64,000 nt of DNA. Origin: SZUA-252 sp035716005 (GTDB lineage Bacteria; Eisenbacteria; RBG-16-71-46; SZUA-252). Made by a program: the position numbers and the translations under genes. The DNA is taken from assembly GCA_035716005.1 (NCBI GenBank), contig DASTKG010000129.1, forward strand, positions 1 through 64,000, in the 5' to 3' direction. The notes beneath the pieces are model-generated. The model saw only the letters and a list, made by a program, of their open reading frames with translations. It did no database searches and was not told the DNA's origin. Shown here piece after piece: positions 47,985-56,310 of the stretch (the stretch's first letter is position 1; each line of letters starts with the position of its first letter).

Positions 47985-49052
47985 ATGTCCACCCAAGGCG
48001 TTCGGGAGGCACGGATGTTTCTCGACCAGTTGATGGGCGTGTTTTCCAACGACGTCGCGATCGACCTCGGAACGGCGAACACGCTCGTCTATCTGCGCGG
48101 TAAAGGCATCGTCCTCAACGAGCCGTCCGTCGTTGCGGTCGACCGGACGACCAACAAGGTCATCGCGGTCGGCAAGGAAGCGAAGGCGATGCTCGGACGC
48201 ACGCCCGACGAGATCGTCGCCGTCCGCCCGCTGAAGGACGGCGTCATCGCCGACTTCGAGAAGACCGAAGACCTCCTTCGCGAGTTCATCCAGAAGGCGT
48301 TGCGCCGCCGCACGTGGGTGCGCCCGCGCATCATCATCTGCGTTCCCTCCGGCATCACCGAAGTCGAGAAGCGCGCCGTGCAGGACTCGGCGCAGCACGC
48401 CGGCGCCCGCGAGGTGCTGCTCGTTCCCGAGCCGATCGCCGCGGCCATCGGCGTCGGCCTTCCGGTGGGGAAGCCGTCGGGGAACATGGTCATCGACATC
48501 GGGGGCGGAACCACCGAGATCGCGGTCATGGCGCTCAACTCGATCGTCAACCAGCAGTCGATCCGCGTCGGCGGCGACGAGATGGACGAGGCGATCGTGC
48601 AGTACGTGAAGAAGGCCTACAACCTGCTGATCGGCGAGCAGACCGCCGAGCAGATCAAGATGAAGATCGGCTCCGCGTTCCGTCTCGAGCAGGAAGAGGA
48701 GATGGAAATCAAGGGCCGGGACCTCGTGAACGGAATCCCGAAGACGATGAAGATCTCCTCGGTCGAGGTGCGGGAGGCTCTGAACGAGCCGCTCCAGCAG
48801 ATCGTGGAGGCGCTTCACCAGTCGCTCGAGAAGACGCCGCCCGAGCTCGCGTCCGACATCGTCGACCGCGGCATCGTCATGACGGGCGGAGGCTCGCTCC
48901 TGCGCGGGATCGACATCCTGCTCCGCGAGGCGACCAATCTCCCCATCACCGTCGCGGAGGACCCGCTCTCGTGCGTGGTTCTCGGCACCGGCAAGATCCT
49001 CGAAGATCCGACGCAGTACGAAAAGGTGCTCATGTCGGTCGTTCGCGACTGA
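47985..49052 (+). CDS. mreB: Rod-shape actin homologue MreB
   Basis: A 355-residue MreB. Actin-type ATP motifs are clear: NDVAIDLGTANTLVYLRGKG near the start (read as AIDLGTANTL), VIDIGGGTTEIAVMALNSIV (read as DIGGGTTEIAV) and GGGSLLRGID. The N-terminus MFLDQLMGVF gives the amphipathic membrane anchor; ATG 48015, directly at this helix, is an alternative start, but AAGGGAG supports 47985. It leads a cell-wall elongation operon. Confidence 0.97.
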   Translation: MSTQGVREARMFLDQLMGVFSNDVAIDLGTANTLVYLRGKGIVLNEPSVVAVDRTTNKVIAVGKEAKAMLGRTPDEIVAVRPLKDGVIADFEKTEDLLREFIQKALRRRTWVRPRIIICVPSGITEVEKRAVQDSAQHAGAREVLLVPEPIAAAIGVGLPVGKPSGNMVIDIGGGTTEIAVMALNSIVNQQSIRVGGDEMDEAIVQYVKKAYNLLIGEQTAEQIKMKIGSAFRLEQEEEMEIKGRDLVNGIPKTMKISSVEVREALNEPLQQIVEALHQSLEKTPPELASDIVDRGIVMTGGGSLLRGIDILLREATNLPITVAEDPLSCVVLGTGKILEDPTQYEKVLMSVVRD

Positions 49053-49071
49053 GCGCCGGGGGTAAGCCCCC

Positions 49072-50013
49072 ATGCTGCGTTATCTCTTCTTCCGCCGAAC
49101 CGAGTGGACCGTATTCGTCGCCACCGGGCTCGTCTGCCTCAGCCTGATGTTCCTCGAACGACGCGCCCAAGAGCGCGTCGTTTGGTTTTTGCAGCACACG
49201 GTCCTGGCGCCGGCCGAGGCCGTGGCCGGATGGGCGGAGCGCGGCGTCGGGGTCTACTGGGAGAACGAGAAGCTCCGCCAGCGGGCCGCCTCCCTCCAGA
49301 TGGAGGTCGACGCGATGCGCGCCGAGCGCGGCGAGAACGCGCGTCTCCGCCATCTCCTCGGCCTCGAACAGCGCCATCCCTACGTCCTCCTCGCCGCCGA
49401 CGTCGCGGGCCGGAGTCTCGATCGGCTCGGGGGGAGCCTCACGCTCGACAAGGGTGCTGCCGACGGGGTCGTCGAGAACCGGGCGATCCTCACGCCGGAG
49501 GGTCTCGTGGGCCGGGTCGAGCGGGTCACCGCGCACCAGGCGAGAGTCCTCACCCTCCTCCATCGCGAGTGCGCCGTCGCCGCACGCGTCGCCCGGACGC
49601 GCGTCGAGGGCGTGCTTCGGTGGGACTTCGGCGACCAGCCCACCCTGCACCTGCTCTACGTCTCCTCGCAGGAGGACGTGAAGCCCGGCGATCTCGTCGT
49701 GACGTCGGGGCTCGGCGGAATCTTTCCCGAGGGCGTTCGCGTCGGAACGATCGAGCGCGTGGGCCTCGAGCCGAACGGCCTCATGAAGGAGATCGTGGTG
49801 AAGCCGGCCGTCGACTTCCGATCCGTGGAGCAGGTCCTCGTCTTCGCGCCGTCGGGTTCGGGCGCGGTGGCGCCGAGCGATCTTCTCGACGACGTCGCGC
49901 CCCCCGACTCGCCGCCGGCCGGCGCCCCCGCGGGGGCCGACTCCTCGTCGGCGCCCGCCGCGGCGCCCGTCGCCACGCCACCCGCCGCGCCCCCGGGAGC
50001 CGCCACGCCGTGA
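49072..50013 (+). CDS. mreC: Rod-shape protein MreC
   Basis: A 313-residue bitopic protein: one membrane helix (about 13-30), a coiled coil (about 62-95) and two beta-domains with the family motifs TLDKGAADGV, GLVGRVERV and PGDLVVTSGLGGIFPEGV. The last 40 residues are a Pro/Ala-rich tail that varies between species. It scaffolds the elongasome on the periplasmic side. Its stop overlaps the mreD GTG. Confidence 0.93.
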   Translation: MLRYLFFRRTEWTVFVATGLVCLSLMFLERRAQERVVWFLQHTVLAPAEAVAGWAERGVGVYWENEKLRQRAASLQMEVDAMRAERGENARLRHLLGLEQRHPYVLLAADVAGRSLDRLGGSLTLDKGAADGVVENRAILTPEGLVGRVERVTAHQARVLTLLHRECAVAARVARTRVEGVLRWDFGDQPTLHLLYVSSQEDVKPGDLVVTSGLGGIFPEGVRVGTIERVGLEPNGLMKEIVVKPAVDFRSVEQVLVFAPSGSGAVAPSDLLDDVAPPDSPPAGAPAGADSSSAPAAAPVATPPAAPPGAATP

Positions 50014-50504
50014 AGGGGGTCCGCGACGTCTTCGCGCTGATCGTCGTGCTGGTGCTCCAGTCGACGATCCTCTACCGGTTCGAGATCGCCGGCATCCGCC
50101 CCGATCTCCTCGTCGCGTACGTGATCTATTTCGGCTGGATGCGAGGGCCGATTCCGGGGACGCTCGGCGGATTCGGCATCGGCCTCCTGCAAGATTTGGA
50201 CGCCTCCGGTCCGCTCGGGCTGAACGCGCTCGCCAAGTCCGTGGTCGGTTTCCTGGTGGCCAAGGCGGGCTTTCGAGTCCACCGGTCGAACGTCGCGGTC
50301 CGGTTCGCCTTCTTCTTCTCGGCGATGCTCGTCCACGATCTCATCTACTACGGCGTCGCCACGGGCGGCGACAGCGGGGAGTTCGTGAAGCAGTTCTTCG
50401 TGAAGGCCGTTCCGACCGCCGCGTACACCACGGTCTTCACCATTCTCCTTCTGGGCATCGCCGAGCGGATCACGCACGTCCGTCTCCTGGCGGACGAGAC
50501 CTAG
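50010..50504 (+). CDS. mreD: Rod-shape membrane protein MreD
   Basis: A 164-residue protein with about five membrane helices and the MreD pattern RPDLLVAYVIYFG and GFGIGLLQDLDASGPLGLNAL. The GTG start overlaps the mreC stop as GTGA. It bridges MreC to the membrane part of the elongasome. Confidence 0.9.
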   Translation: MKGVRDVFALIVVLVLQSTILYRFEIAGIRPDLLVAYVIYFGWMRGPIPGTLGGFGIGLLQDLDASGPLGLNALAKSVVGFLVAKAGFRVHRSNVAVRFAFFFSAMLVHDLIYYGVATGGDSGEFVKQFFVKAVPTAAYTTVFTILLLGIAERITHVRLLADET

Positions 50505-50506
50505 CC

Positions 50507-52384
50507 GTGCCGTTCGATCCGATTCCGGTCCGCGGCGCCGCGCGGCGCGAACGAATCCTCGCCTGGGCGGTGACCGCCGTCTTCGCCCTCCTGATCCTGC
50601 GCCTCTTCACCATGCAGGTCATGCAGGGAGGGAAGTACCGGGAGCTCTCCGAGGAGAACCGCATTCGGGTCGAGGTGCTCACCGCGCCGCGCGGCGAGCT
50701 TCGCGACCGGAAGGGGCGCCTTCTCGCCGACAACGTCCCCTCCTTCACCGTCACCGTCGATCCGTTCGACGAGGCCTATGTCGGCCAGCCCGCGCGTCTC
50801 GACTCGACCCTCGCGCGCCTCGCCGACATCCTCGGCGAGGACCCCGCGGAGCTGAGGGAGAAGGTGAAGGAGGAGCGCCGGCGTTCGTTCGTGCCGATCC
50901 GGCTCAAGCGAAACGTCGACATGAAGTCGGTGGCGTACGTCTCCGAGCACGCGGCGCTCCTCCCGGGCGTCGACGTGGAATCGGAGCCTCTGCGGCGCTA
51001 CCCGCTGGGGCCGATGGGGTCCCACCTCTTCGGCTATGTCGGCGAAATCTCCGACAAGGATCTCGAGGACGGGACGCACGGCGACTACCTGCGCGGCGAC
51101 CTGATCGGCAAGGATGGCCTGGAGAACAAGTACGAGACCCTCCTGCGCGGCGTGGACGGCAAGCGCTTCGTGGAGGTGAACGCGCTCGGCCGGAAGGCCG
51201 AGCTCCTCGGCGACAAGCGGCCGATCCTGCCGAAGCGGGGGACCGATCTCACGCTCACGATCGACCTCGATCTCCAGCGCGCGGCGGAGAACGCCTTCGA
51301 GCCGGGACAGCGCGGCGCGGTGGTCGCCCTCGATCCGCGAAACGGGGAGGTCCTGGCGTTCGTCAGCCGGCCGAACTACGACCCCAACGAATTCTCGACC
51401 GGGATCAGCTTCAAGCGGTGGAAGGAGCTGAGCGAGGGGGGAAGCTCGCCGCTCTTCAACCGCGCCATTCAGGCGGTCTACCCGCCCGGCTCCACGCTGA
51501 AGCCGTTCGTGGCGCTCTGCGGCCTCGCCACGCACGCCATCGAGCCGGGGACCACCTTCCGGGAGACGTGCGACGGGGCGTTCCAGTTCGGGAGCCGCCC
51601 GTTCCGCTGCTGGAATCCCCGCGGGCACGGAACGCTGGCGCTGCGCGGCGCGATGGCGCAATCGTGCGACGTCTACTTCTATCAGCTGGGCATTCGTCTC
51701 GGGCTCGAGCGCCTCGGCGAGTTCATGAAGGTCCTCGGCCTGTCGGGCCGCACGGGGATCGACATGCCGGGCGAGCGGCGCGGGCTCTTCCCGACCCCGG
51801 CCTGGTACGACAAGCGCTTCGGGGCCGGGCGCTGGAGCCGCGGCCTCGTCCTGAACCTCGCCATCGGCCAGGGGGAGTCCGGGGTCACGCCGGTGAAGCT
51901 CGCCCAGCTCACCGCCATGATCGCGAACGGCGGGATGCTCTGGAAGCCGCATCTCGTCCGCGAGGCGAAGCGCGACGGAACGCCGGTCGACCTGCCGGGG
52001 CTTCGCCCCGACTCGCTCTCCCGGCGGCTCGATCTCAGCGAGCGCGACCTCCGGTCCGTGCAGCAGTCGATGGAGGCCGTGGTCAACGATCAGGGGGGCA
52101 CGGGCGGCCTCTCGAAGGTGGAAGGGGTGCGCGTGGCGGGAAAGACGGGGACGGCCCAGAACCCCCATGGGGAGGATCACGCCCTCTTCATCTGCTACGC
52201 GCCGGCCGAGGCGCCCGAGATCGCGATCGCGGTCCTCGTGGAGAACGCGGGACATGGCGGTTCGGAGGCGGCGCCGGTGGCACAGAAGATCCTGAACGCC
52301 TACTTCCACCCGGCCGAAGCCGAGAGCACGCGCGTGGCCGCCGAGCACGCCGCGGCGGCCGTGCCCTTGCCGGGGAGGGGATGA
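50507..52384 (+). CDS. mrdA: Penicillin-binding protein 2
   Basis: A 625-residue class B PBP, the elongation transpeptidase. A short cytoplasmic tail and one helix (about 15-35) precede the dimerisation domain (PRGELRDRKGRLLADN) and the transpeptidase: STLK (Ser329), SCD in MAQSCDVYFY and KTG in VAGKTGTAQN. GTG start two bases after mreD. Confidence 0.96.
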   Translation: MPFDPIPVRGAARRERILAWAVTAVFALLILRLFTMQVMQGGKYRELSEENRIRVEVLTAPRGELRDRKGRLLADNVPSFTVTVDPFDEAYVGQPARLDSTLARLADILGEDPAELREKVKEERRRSFVPIRLKRNVDMKSVAYVSEHAALLPGVDVESEPLRRYPLGPMGSHLFGYVGEISDKDLEDGTHGDYLRGDLIGKDGLENKYETLLRGVDGKRFVEVNALGRKAELLGDKRPILPKRGTDLTLTIDLDLQRAAENAFEPGQRGAVVALDPRNGEVLAFVSRPNYDPNEFSTGISFKRWKELSEGGSSPLFNRAIQAVYPPGSTLKPFVALCGLATHAIEPGTTFRETCDGAFQFGSRPFRCWNPRGHGTLALRGAMAQSCDVYFYQLGIRLGLERLGEFMKVLGLSGRTGIDMPGERRGLFPTPAWYDKRFGAGRWSRGLVLNLAIGQGESGVTPVKLAQLTAMIANGGMLWKPHLVREAKRDGTPVDLPGLRPDSLSRRLDLSERDLRSVQQSMEAVVNDQGGTGGLSKVEGVRVAGKTGTAQNPHGEDHALFICYAPAEAPEIAIAVLVENAGHGGSEAAPVAQKILNAYFHPAEAESTRVAAEHAAAAVPLPGRG

Positions 52385-52385
52385 G

Positions 52386-53615
52386 ATGGCGAACCTGAGG
52401 CTCGCGTCCGAAGTCGATCGCCCGCTCCTCGTGGCGTCGGTTCTCCTCTCGCTGATCGGAATCGCGTTCGTCTTCAGCGCCACGGCCAACGCGGTCATGG
52501 AGGCGAAGCAGGGGCTCTATCTCAAGCAGTTCATCTGGTTCGGCGTCGCGCTCGCGTGGGGCGCCCTGACGGCGGCCATTCCCTATCGCGTCTACGAGGG
52601 AAAGACCTCGTACCTCCTCTATTCGATCGCGGCGCTCCTCCTGGTCCTCACGCTCTTCGTCGGGCACGTCGGCCTCGGCGCGCAGCGCTGGCTCGGCTGG
52701 GGCCCGCTCAAGTTCCAGCCGTCCGAGCTGGCGAAGGTGGCCCTCGTCCTCGTCCTCGCCACGATCCTCTCGGACCGGAAGACCAGCCTCACGCAGGTCC
52801 GCTCCCTGGTGAAACCGTGCCTTCTCGCCGTGATTCCGTTCGCGCTCGTGCTGAAGCAGCCCGATCTCGGAACGTCGGTGGCGTTCATCATGATCCTCTT
52901 CACGATGCTCTTCTGGGCGGGATTGCCGCCGCTCTACCTCTTCCTCCTCCTCACGCCCCTCATCAACGTGGCGCTTTCCTTCTTCCTGCCGGCCTGGATC
53001 GTGTTCGCCGCGATTCTCGCGCTCGTGCTCTATCGCTCGCGCCTGCGGCTCATGCCGATCCTCGTCGTCGTCGCCATCAATCTCGTCGTCGGCATCGTGA
53101 CGCCCCAGGTCTGGAACCACCTGGAGCCGTACCAGCGCCAGCGCGTCACCACGTTCCTCGATCCGAACGGCGATCCGTACGGGGCCGGCTACCAGATCAT
53201 CCAGTCGAAGATCGCCATCGGCTCGGGGCAGATGTGGGGGAAGGGTTTCATGCACGGCACGCAGAAGGGGCTCGCCTTCCTCCCCGAGCAGCACACCGAC
53301 TTCATCTTCTCGGTGGTGGGGGAGGAGACCGGCTTCCTGGGCGCCGCGGTGGTGACTCTCCTCTACCTCACGCTCGTCCTGCGCGGGGTGAAGGTGGCGC
53401 ATCACGCGCGGAATCGGTTCGGGAGCCTCCTGGCGATTGGCATGACCTCGATCTTCCTGTACCATATTTTGGTGAACATATGCATGACGGTGGGCTTGGC
53501 CCCCGTCACGGGCCTGCCGCTTCCGCTCCTGAGTTACGGAGGGACGTCGCTCCTCACGAGCTTCCTCCAGATCGGCCTGATCCAAAACGTCGCCATGCGA
53601 TGGCGGGAGTACTGA
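52386..53615 (+). CDS. mrdB: Peptidoglycan glycosyltransferase RodA
   Basis: A 409-residue SEDS protein with about ten helices. Motifs include LGAQRWLGWGPLKFQPSELAK, LPEQHTDFIFSVVGEETGFLG and LPLLSYGGTSLL, shown here as family landmarks only (the conserved Asp is in EQHTDF). It pairs with PBP2 from the gene just upstream to make glycan strands for elongation. Confidence 0.96.
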   Translation: MANLRLASEVDRPLLVASVLLSLIGIAFVFSATANAVMEAKQGLYLKQFIWFGVALAWGALTAAIPYRVYEGKTSYLLYSIAALLLVLTLFVGHVGLGAQRWLGWGPLKFQPSELAKVALVLVLATILSDRKTSLTQVRSLVKPCLLAVIPFALVLKQPDLGTSVAFIMILFTMLFWAGLPPLYLFLLLTPLINVALSFFLPAWIVFAAILALVLYRSRLRLMPILVVVAINLVVGIVTPQVWNHLEPYQRQRVTTFLDPNGDPYGAGYQIIQSKIAIGSGQMWGKGFMHGTQKGLAFLPEQHTDFIFSVVGEETGFLGAAVVTLLYLTLVLRGVKVAHHARNRFGSLLAIGMTSIFLYHILVNICMTVGLAPVTGLPLPLLSYGGTSLLTSFLQIGLIQNVAMRWREY

Positions 53616-53627
53616 CCCGGGACCCAC

Positions 53628-54455
53628 GTGCATCCGACCCTCCTGAAATTCCAGGGCATCGAGCTCCACAGCTACGGGCTTCTCCTCGCGATCGCCTTTC
53701 TCCTCGGCATCCAGATCTTCGTCGCGCGCGCCCGCGCGCGCGGACTTCCCGAGGACGCGATGCACACGCTCTCCCTCTGGCTCCTCGTCCTCGCGATCGG
53801 CGGGGCCCGCGTCCTCTTCGTGCTCACGCACTGGCGGGAGTACGCGGCCGATCCGCTGGCGATTCTCCGCCTCTGGGAGGGAGGGCTCATCCTCTACGGC
53901 GGCTATCTCGCGGCCATCGGGGGCGGAATCCTCTACCTGCGGCGGCGGAAGATTCCCGTCTGGCGCGTGGGCGACGCCGCGGCGCCGAGCATGGCGCTCG
54001 GAATCGCGATCGGCCGGCTCGGCTGCTTCATGAACGGTTGCTGCTACGGTCTGCCGACCCACCTGCCGTGGGGCGTTCATTTCCCGCCGGAGACCCTCGC
54101 GTCGTACACGTTTCCCGGCATGGCGATCCATCCGTCGCAGCTCTATCTTTCGGGGTCGAGCTTCATCCTCTTCGCCGTGATCCTGGCGCTCGACCGGACG
54201 CGCCGATTCGACGGCTGGCTCTTCTGGAGCTACATCGCCATCGACGCGGTGGTCAGGATCCTGATCGACTTCACGCGCTACTACGACGAGACCGCCGTGA
54301 TCGGCACGATGGGGCCGCTCACCTTCAACATGAACCAGGTGCTGAGCGCGGGCCTGATCCTGCTCTCGGCGCTCATGCTGGCCATCCTCTCCCGGCGCCG
54401 GGAGAAGCCCGCCCCGGCCGGCGTTCCCGACGCGGGCACCGCGCCCACGGCGTAG
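53628..54455 (+). CDS. lgt: Prolipoprotein diacylglyceryl transferase
   Basis: A 275-residue membrane enzyme that adds diacylglycerol to lipobox cysteines. The signature GRLGCFMNGCCYG is at about 129-141, with GGLILYGGYLAA and HPSQLY. It serves the several lipoproteins in this window, including NosZ and both cytochromes. GTG start. The last 20 residues are a low-complexity tail. Confidence 0.96.
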   Translation: MHPTLLKFQGIELHSYGLLLAIAFLLGIQIFVARARARGLPEDAMHTLSLWLLVLAIGGARVLFVLTHWREYAADPLAILRLWEGGLILYGGYLAAIGGGILYLRRRKIPVWRVGDAAAPSMALGIAIGRLGCFMNGCCYGLPTHLPWGVHFPPETLASYTFPGMAIHPSQLYLSGSSFILFAVILALDRTRRFDGWLFWSYIAIDAVVRILIDFTRYYDETAVIGTMGPLTFNMNQVLSAGLILLSALMLAILSRRREKPAPAGVPDAGTAPTA

Positions 54456-54459
54456 CGCC

Positions 54460-55284
54460 GTGCGTTTCGCGCTTCTCGGAAGTCCCGTCTCCCACTCCCT
54501 CTCGCCTCCCATGCAGGACGCCGCGTTTCGGGCGCTCGGGCTCGACGCGCGCTACGAAACGCGCGAGGTCGAGCCGCGGGGACTCGAAGAGGCGCTCGAG
54601 ACGCTCCACGCGGAGGGATACACCGGGCTCAACCTGACGGCGCCGCTCAAGGAGGCGGTCTGGCCGCTCCTGCGCGGCGCGACGCCCGAGGCGGAATCGC
54701 TCCGCTCGGTGAACACGATGAAGCGTCTCGAGCAGGGATGGGAGGGGCACGCGACCGACGGGCTGGGGTTCGCGGCCTGGGCTCGTGACGTCTCGCTCGT
54801 GCCGCGGGGCGCTCGCGTGCTCCTGATCGGAGCGGGGGGCGCGGCGCGGGCGGCGGCGCCCTACCTCTCCGCGCTCGGCGCGAGCGCGGTCACCGTCGTC
54901 GCGCGGAGCGCCTCCCGCGCCGCGTCGGTGACGGCGCTCGGCGAGCGACGGAACGGGGGGACCGGCTGGAGCGCGATGGCGCTCGGCGACGCTCCGGAGG
55001 AGGGAGCGTTCGATCTCCTCGTCCGCGCCCTCTCGGTCCCGGACCTCGCGGCCGGGGAAGCGGCCTGGTGGAACGCCCTCGCCGGCGATGCGATGGTGTT
55101 CGACATGAACTACGGCGCGCGAGCCGGCGCGGTTCGCCGCGCCGCCGCCGCCGCGGGACGGCGCCACGCCGACGGGCTCGGAATGCTCCTTCATCAGGGA
55201 GCGCTCTCGTTCACCTACTGGACGGGACAGGAGGCCCCGCTCGAGGCGATGCGCCTCGCGCTGGAACGGGCGGTGGGCGGGTAG
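54460..55284 (+). CDS. aroE: Shikimate dehydrogenase
   Basis: A 274-residue NADPH-dependent enzyme of aromatic amino-acid synthesis. SHSLSP (11-16), NLTAPLK with catalytic Lys64 and TDGLGF with Asp100 are present; the Rossmann loop is IGAGGAARAA. GTG start four bases after lgt. The coenzyme-specificity loop reads ARSASRAA with an Arg after the fold, consistent with NADPH. Confidence 0.93.
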   Translation: MRFALLGSPVSHSLSPPMQDAAFRALGLDARYETREVEPRGLEEALETLHAEGYTGLNLTAPLKEAVWPLLRGATPEAESLRSVNTMKRLEQGWEGHATDGLGFAAWARDVSLVPRGARVLLIGAGGAARAAAPYLSALGASAVTVVARSASRAASVTALGERRNGGTGWSAMALGDAPEEGAFDLLVRALSVPDLAAGEAAWWNALAGDAMVFDMNYGARAGAVRRAAAAAGRRHADGLGMLLHQGALSFTYWTGQEAPLEAMRLALERAVGG

Positions 55285-55342
55285 CGGCGCAAGGGGTGGA
55301 GTTCGCCGCGCGGCGAGGCGGCGAGGGGAGAGGGTGGGGACG

Positions 55343-56209
55343 ATGGAACTCGATCCGCGACGTGCAACCGCTTCGGCGCGGCGCCATGCCGAAGCGTTCG
55401 CGCGCGATTGGCTCGACGCGATCACCGACCGCCGCTGTCCCGGCTGCGGCGGGGGGATCGCGCGGGAGGAGTTCGTTTGCGCGGCCTGCGACGGCGAGGT
55501 CGGGCGACTCGGCGCCACGCTCTGTCTTCGCTGCCTGCGCGGCGACGACCCGGTATCCGACGGCGACGCGGCCGGCGGAGGATGCCCACGTCACGGGTCG
55601 AGCCGGCTCCTCCTCGCGGGCCCCGCGTACGAGCGGCCCCTCGACGCGATCATTCGCGCGTTCAAGTACGAGGGGGAGTCGCACCTCGCGCCGTGGCTCG
55701 CTTCGCTCGTGCCGTCGATCCCGGCGACGTTCTCGCCCTTCCCCTCGCCCGATTCCGGGCCCCCGGCCGCCTTCCTCCGCGAGGCGCTCCTCGTGCCGGC
55801 CGCGCTCGATCCCGCCCGCCGCGCGTCGCGCGGATTCGATCAGGCCCTTCTGCTCGCCGAGTCGCTCGGCCGCTGGTGGGGCGTTCCGGTGGCGGCCCTC
55901 CTGGAGCGGACGCGCGAGGCGCCGCCGCAGGCCCACCTCGCTCCGGACCGGCGCCGGGTGAACGTGGAGGGCGCCTACCGAATCCGCGCGGGGGACGCCT
56001 CGCTTCTCCGCGGCCGCCCGATTCTCCTCGTCGACGACGTCGCCACCACCGGGGCCACGCTGCTTGCCGCGGCGGACGCGCTCGAATCGGGGCGCCCCGG
56101 GTGGATTCTGGCGCTCTCCGTCTCCCACGGGGGAGCCTCCGGAGACCCCGGGGAAGGGGCGCAATCGACAGCCAACGCGAAGGTTGCCGCCCCAGGGGTC
56201 GTGTGGTAG
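55343..56209 (+). CDS. ComF-family phosphoribosyltransferase-like protein
   Basis: A 288-residue protein. An N-terminal zinc ribbon (CPGCGGGI, CAACDGEV, CLRCL) is followed by a PRTase fold with the PRPP loop LLVDDVATTGATL. ComF/GntX proteins are tied to DNA uptake in some bacteria; the biochemical role here is uncertain. The last 30 residues have no family match. ATG 55343 is preferred over GTG 55334 for Shine-Dalgarno spacing. Confidence 0.88.
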   Translation: MELDPRRATASARRHAEAFARDWLDAITDRRCPGCGGGIAREEFVCAACDGEVGRLGATLCLRCLRGDDPVSDGDAAGGGCPRHGSSRLLLAGPAYERPLDAIIRAFKYEGESHLAPWLASLVPSIPATFSPFPSPDSGPPAAFLREALLVPAALDPARRASRGFDQALLLAESLGRWWGVPVAALLERTREAPPQAHLAPDRRRVNVEGAYRIRAGDASLLRGRPILLVDDVATTGATLLAAADALESGRPGWILALSVSHGGASGDPGEGAQSTANAKVAAPGVVW

Positions 56210-56212
56210 AGT
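56184..56212 (+). promoter_or_regulatory. Possible promoter of the radical-SAM gene
   Basis: TTGCCG, 17 bases, TAGAGT. The -10 box overlaps the TAG of the comF-like gene, and the leader would be about 90 bases. Confidence 0.5.
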
Positions 56213-56310
56213 CTCTGGCTTGGCGGAATCGGGAAGGTCTGCCCGAGAGTCTCCGTTAACGGACGAGTCGAGAACCACTTACCACGATTCATCGAGATCG
56301 AGGGAGGGGC

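Noticed and set aside
56210..56310. tRNA or small RNA gene in the gap before the radical-SAM gene
   Set aside because: No cloverleaf can be drawn; the gap is explained by a promoter and leader.
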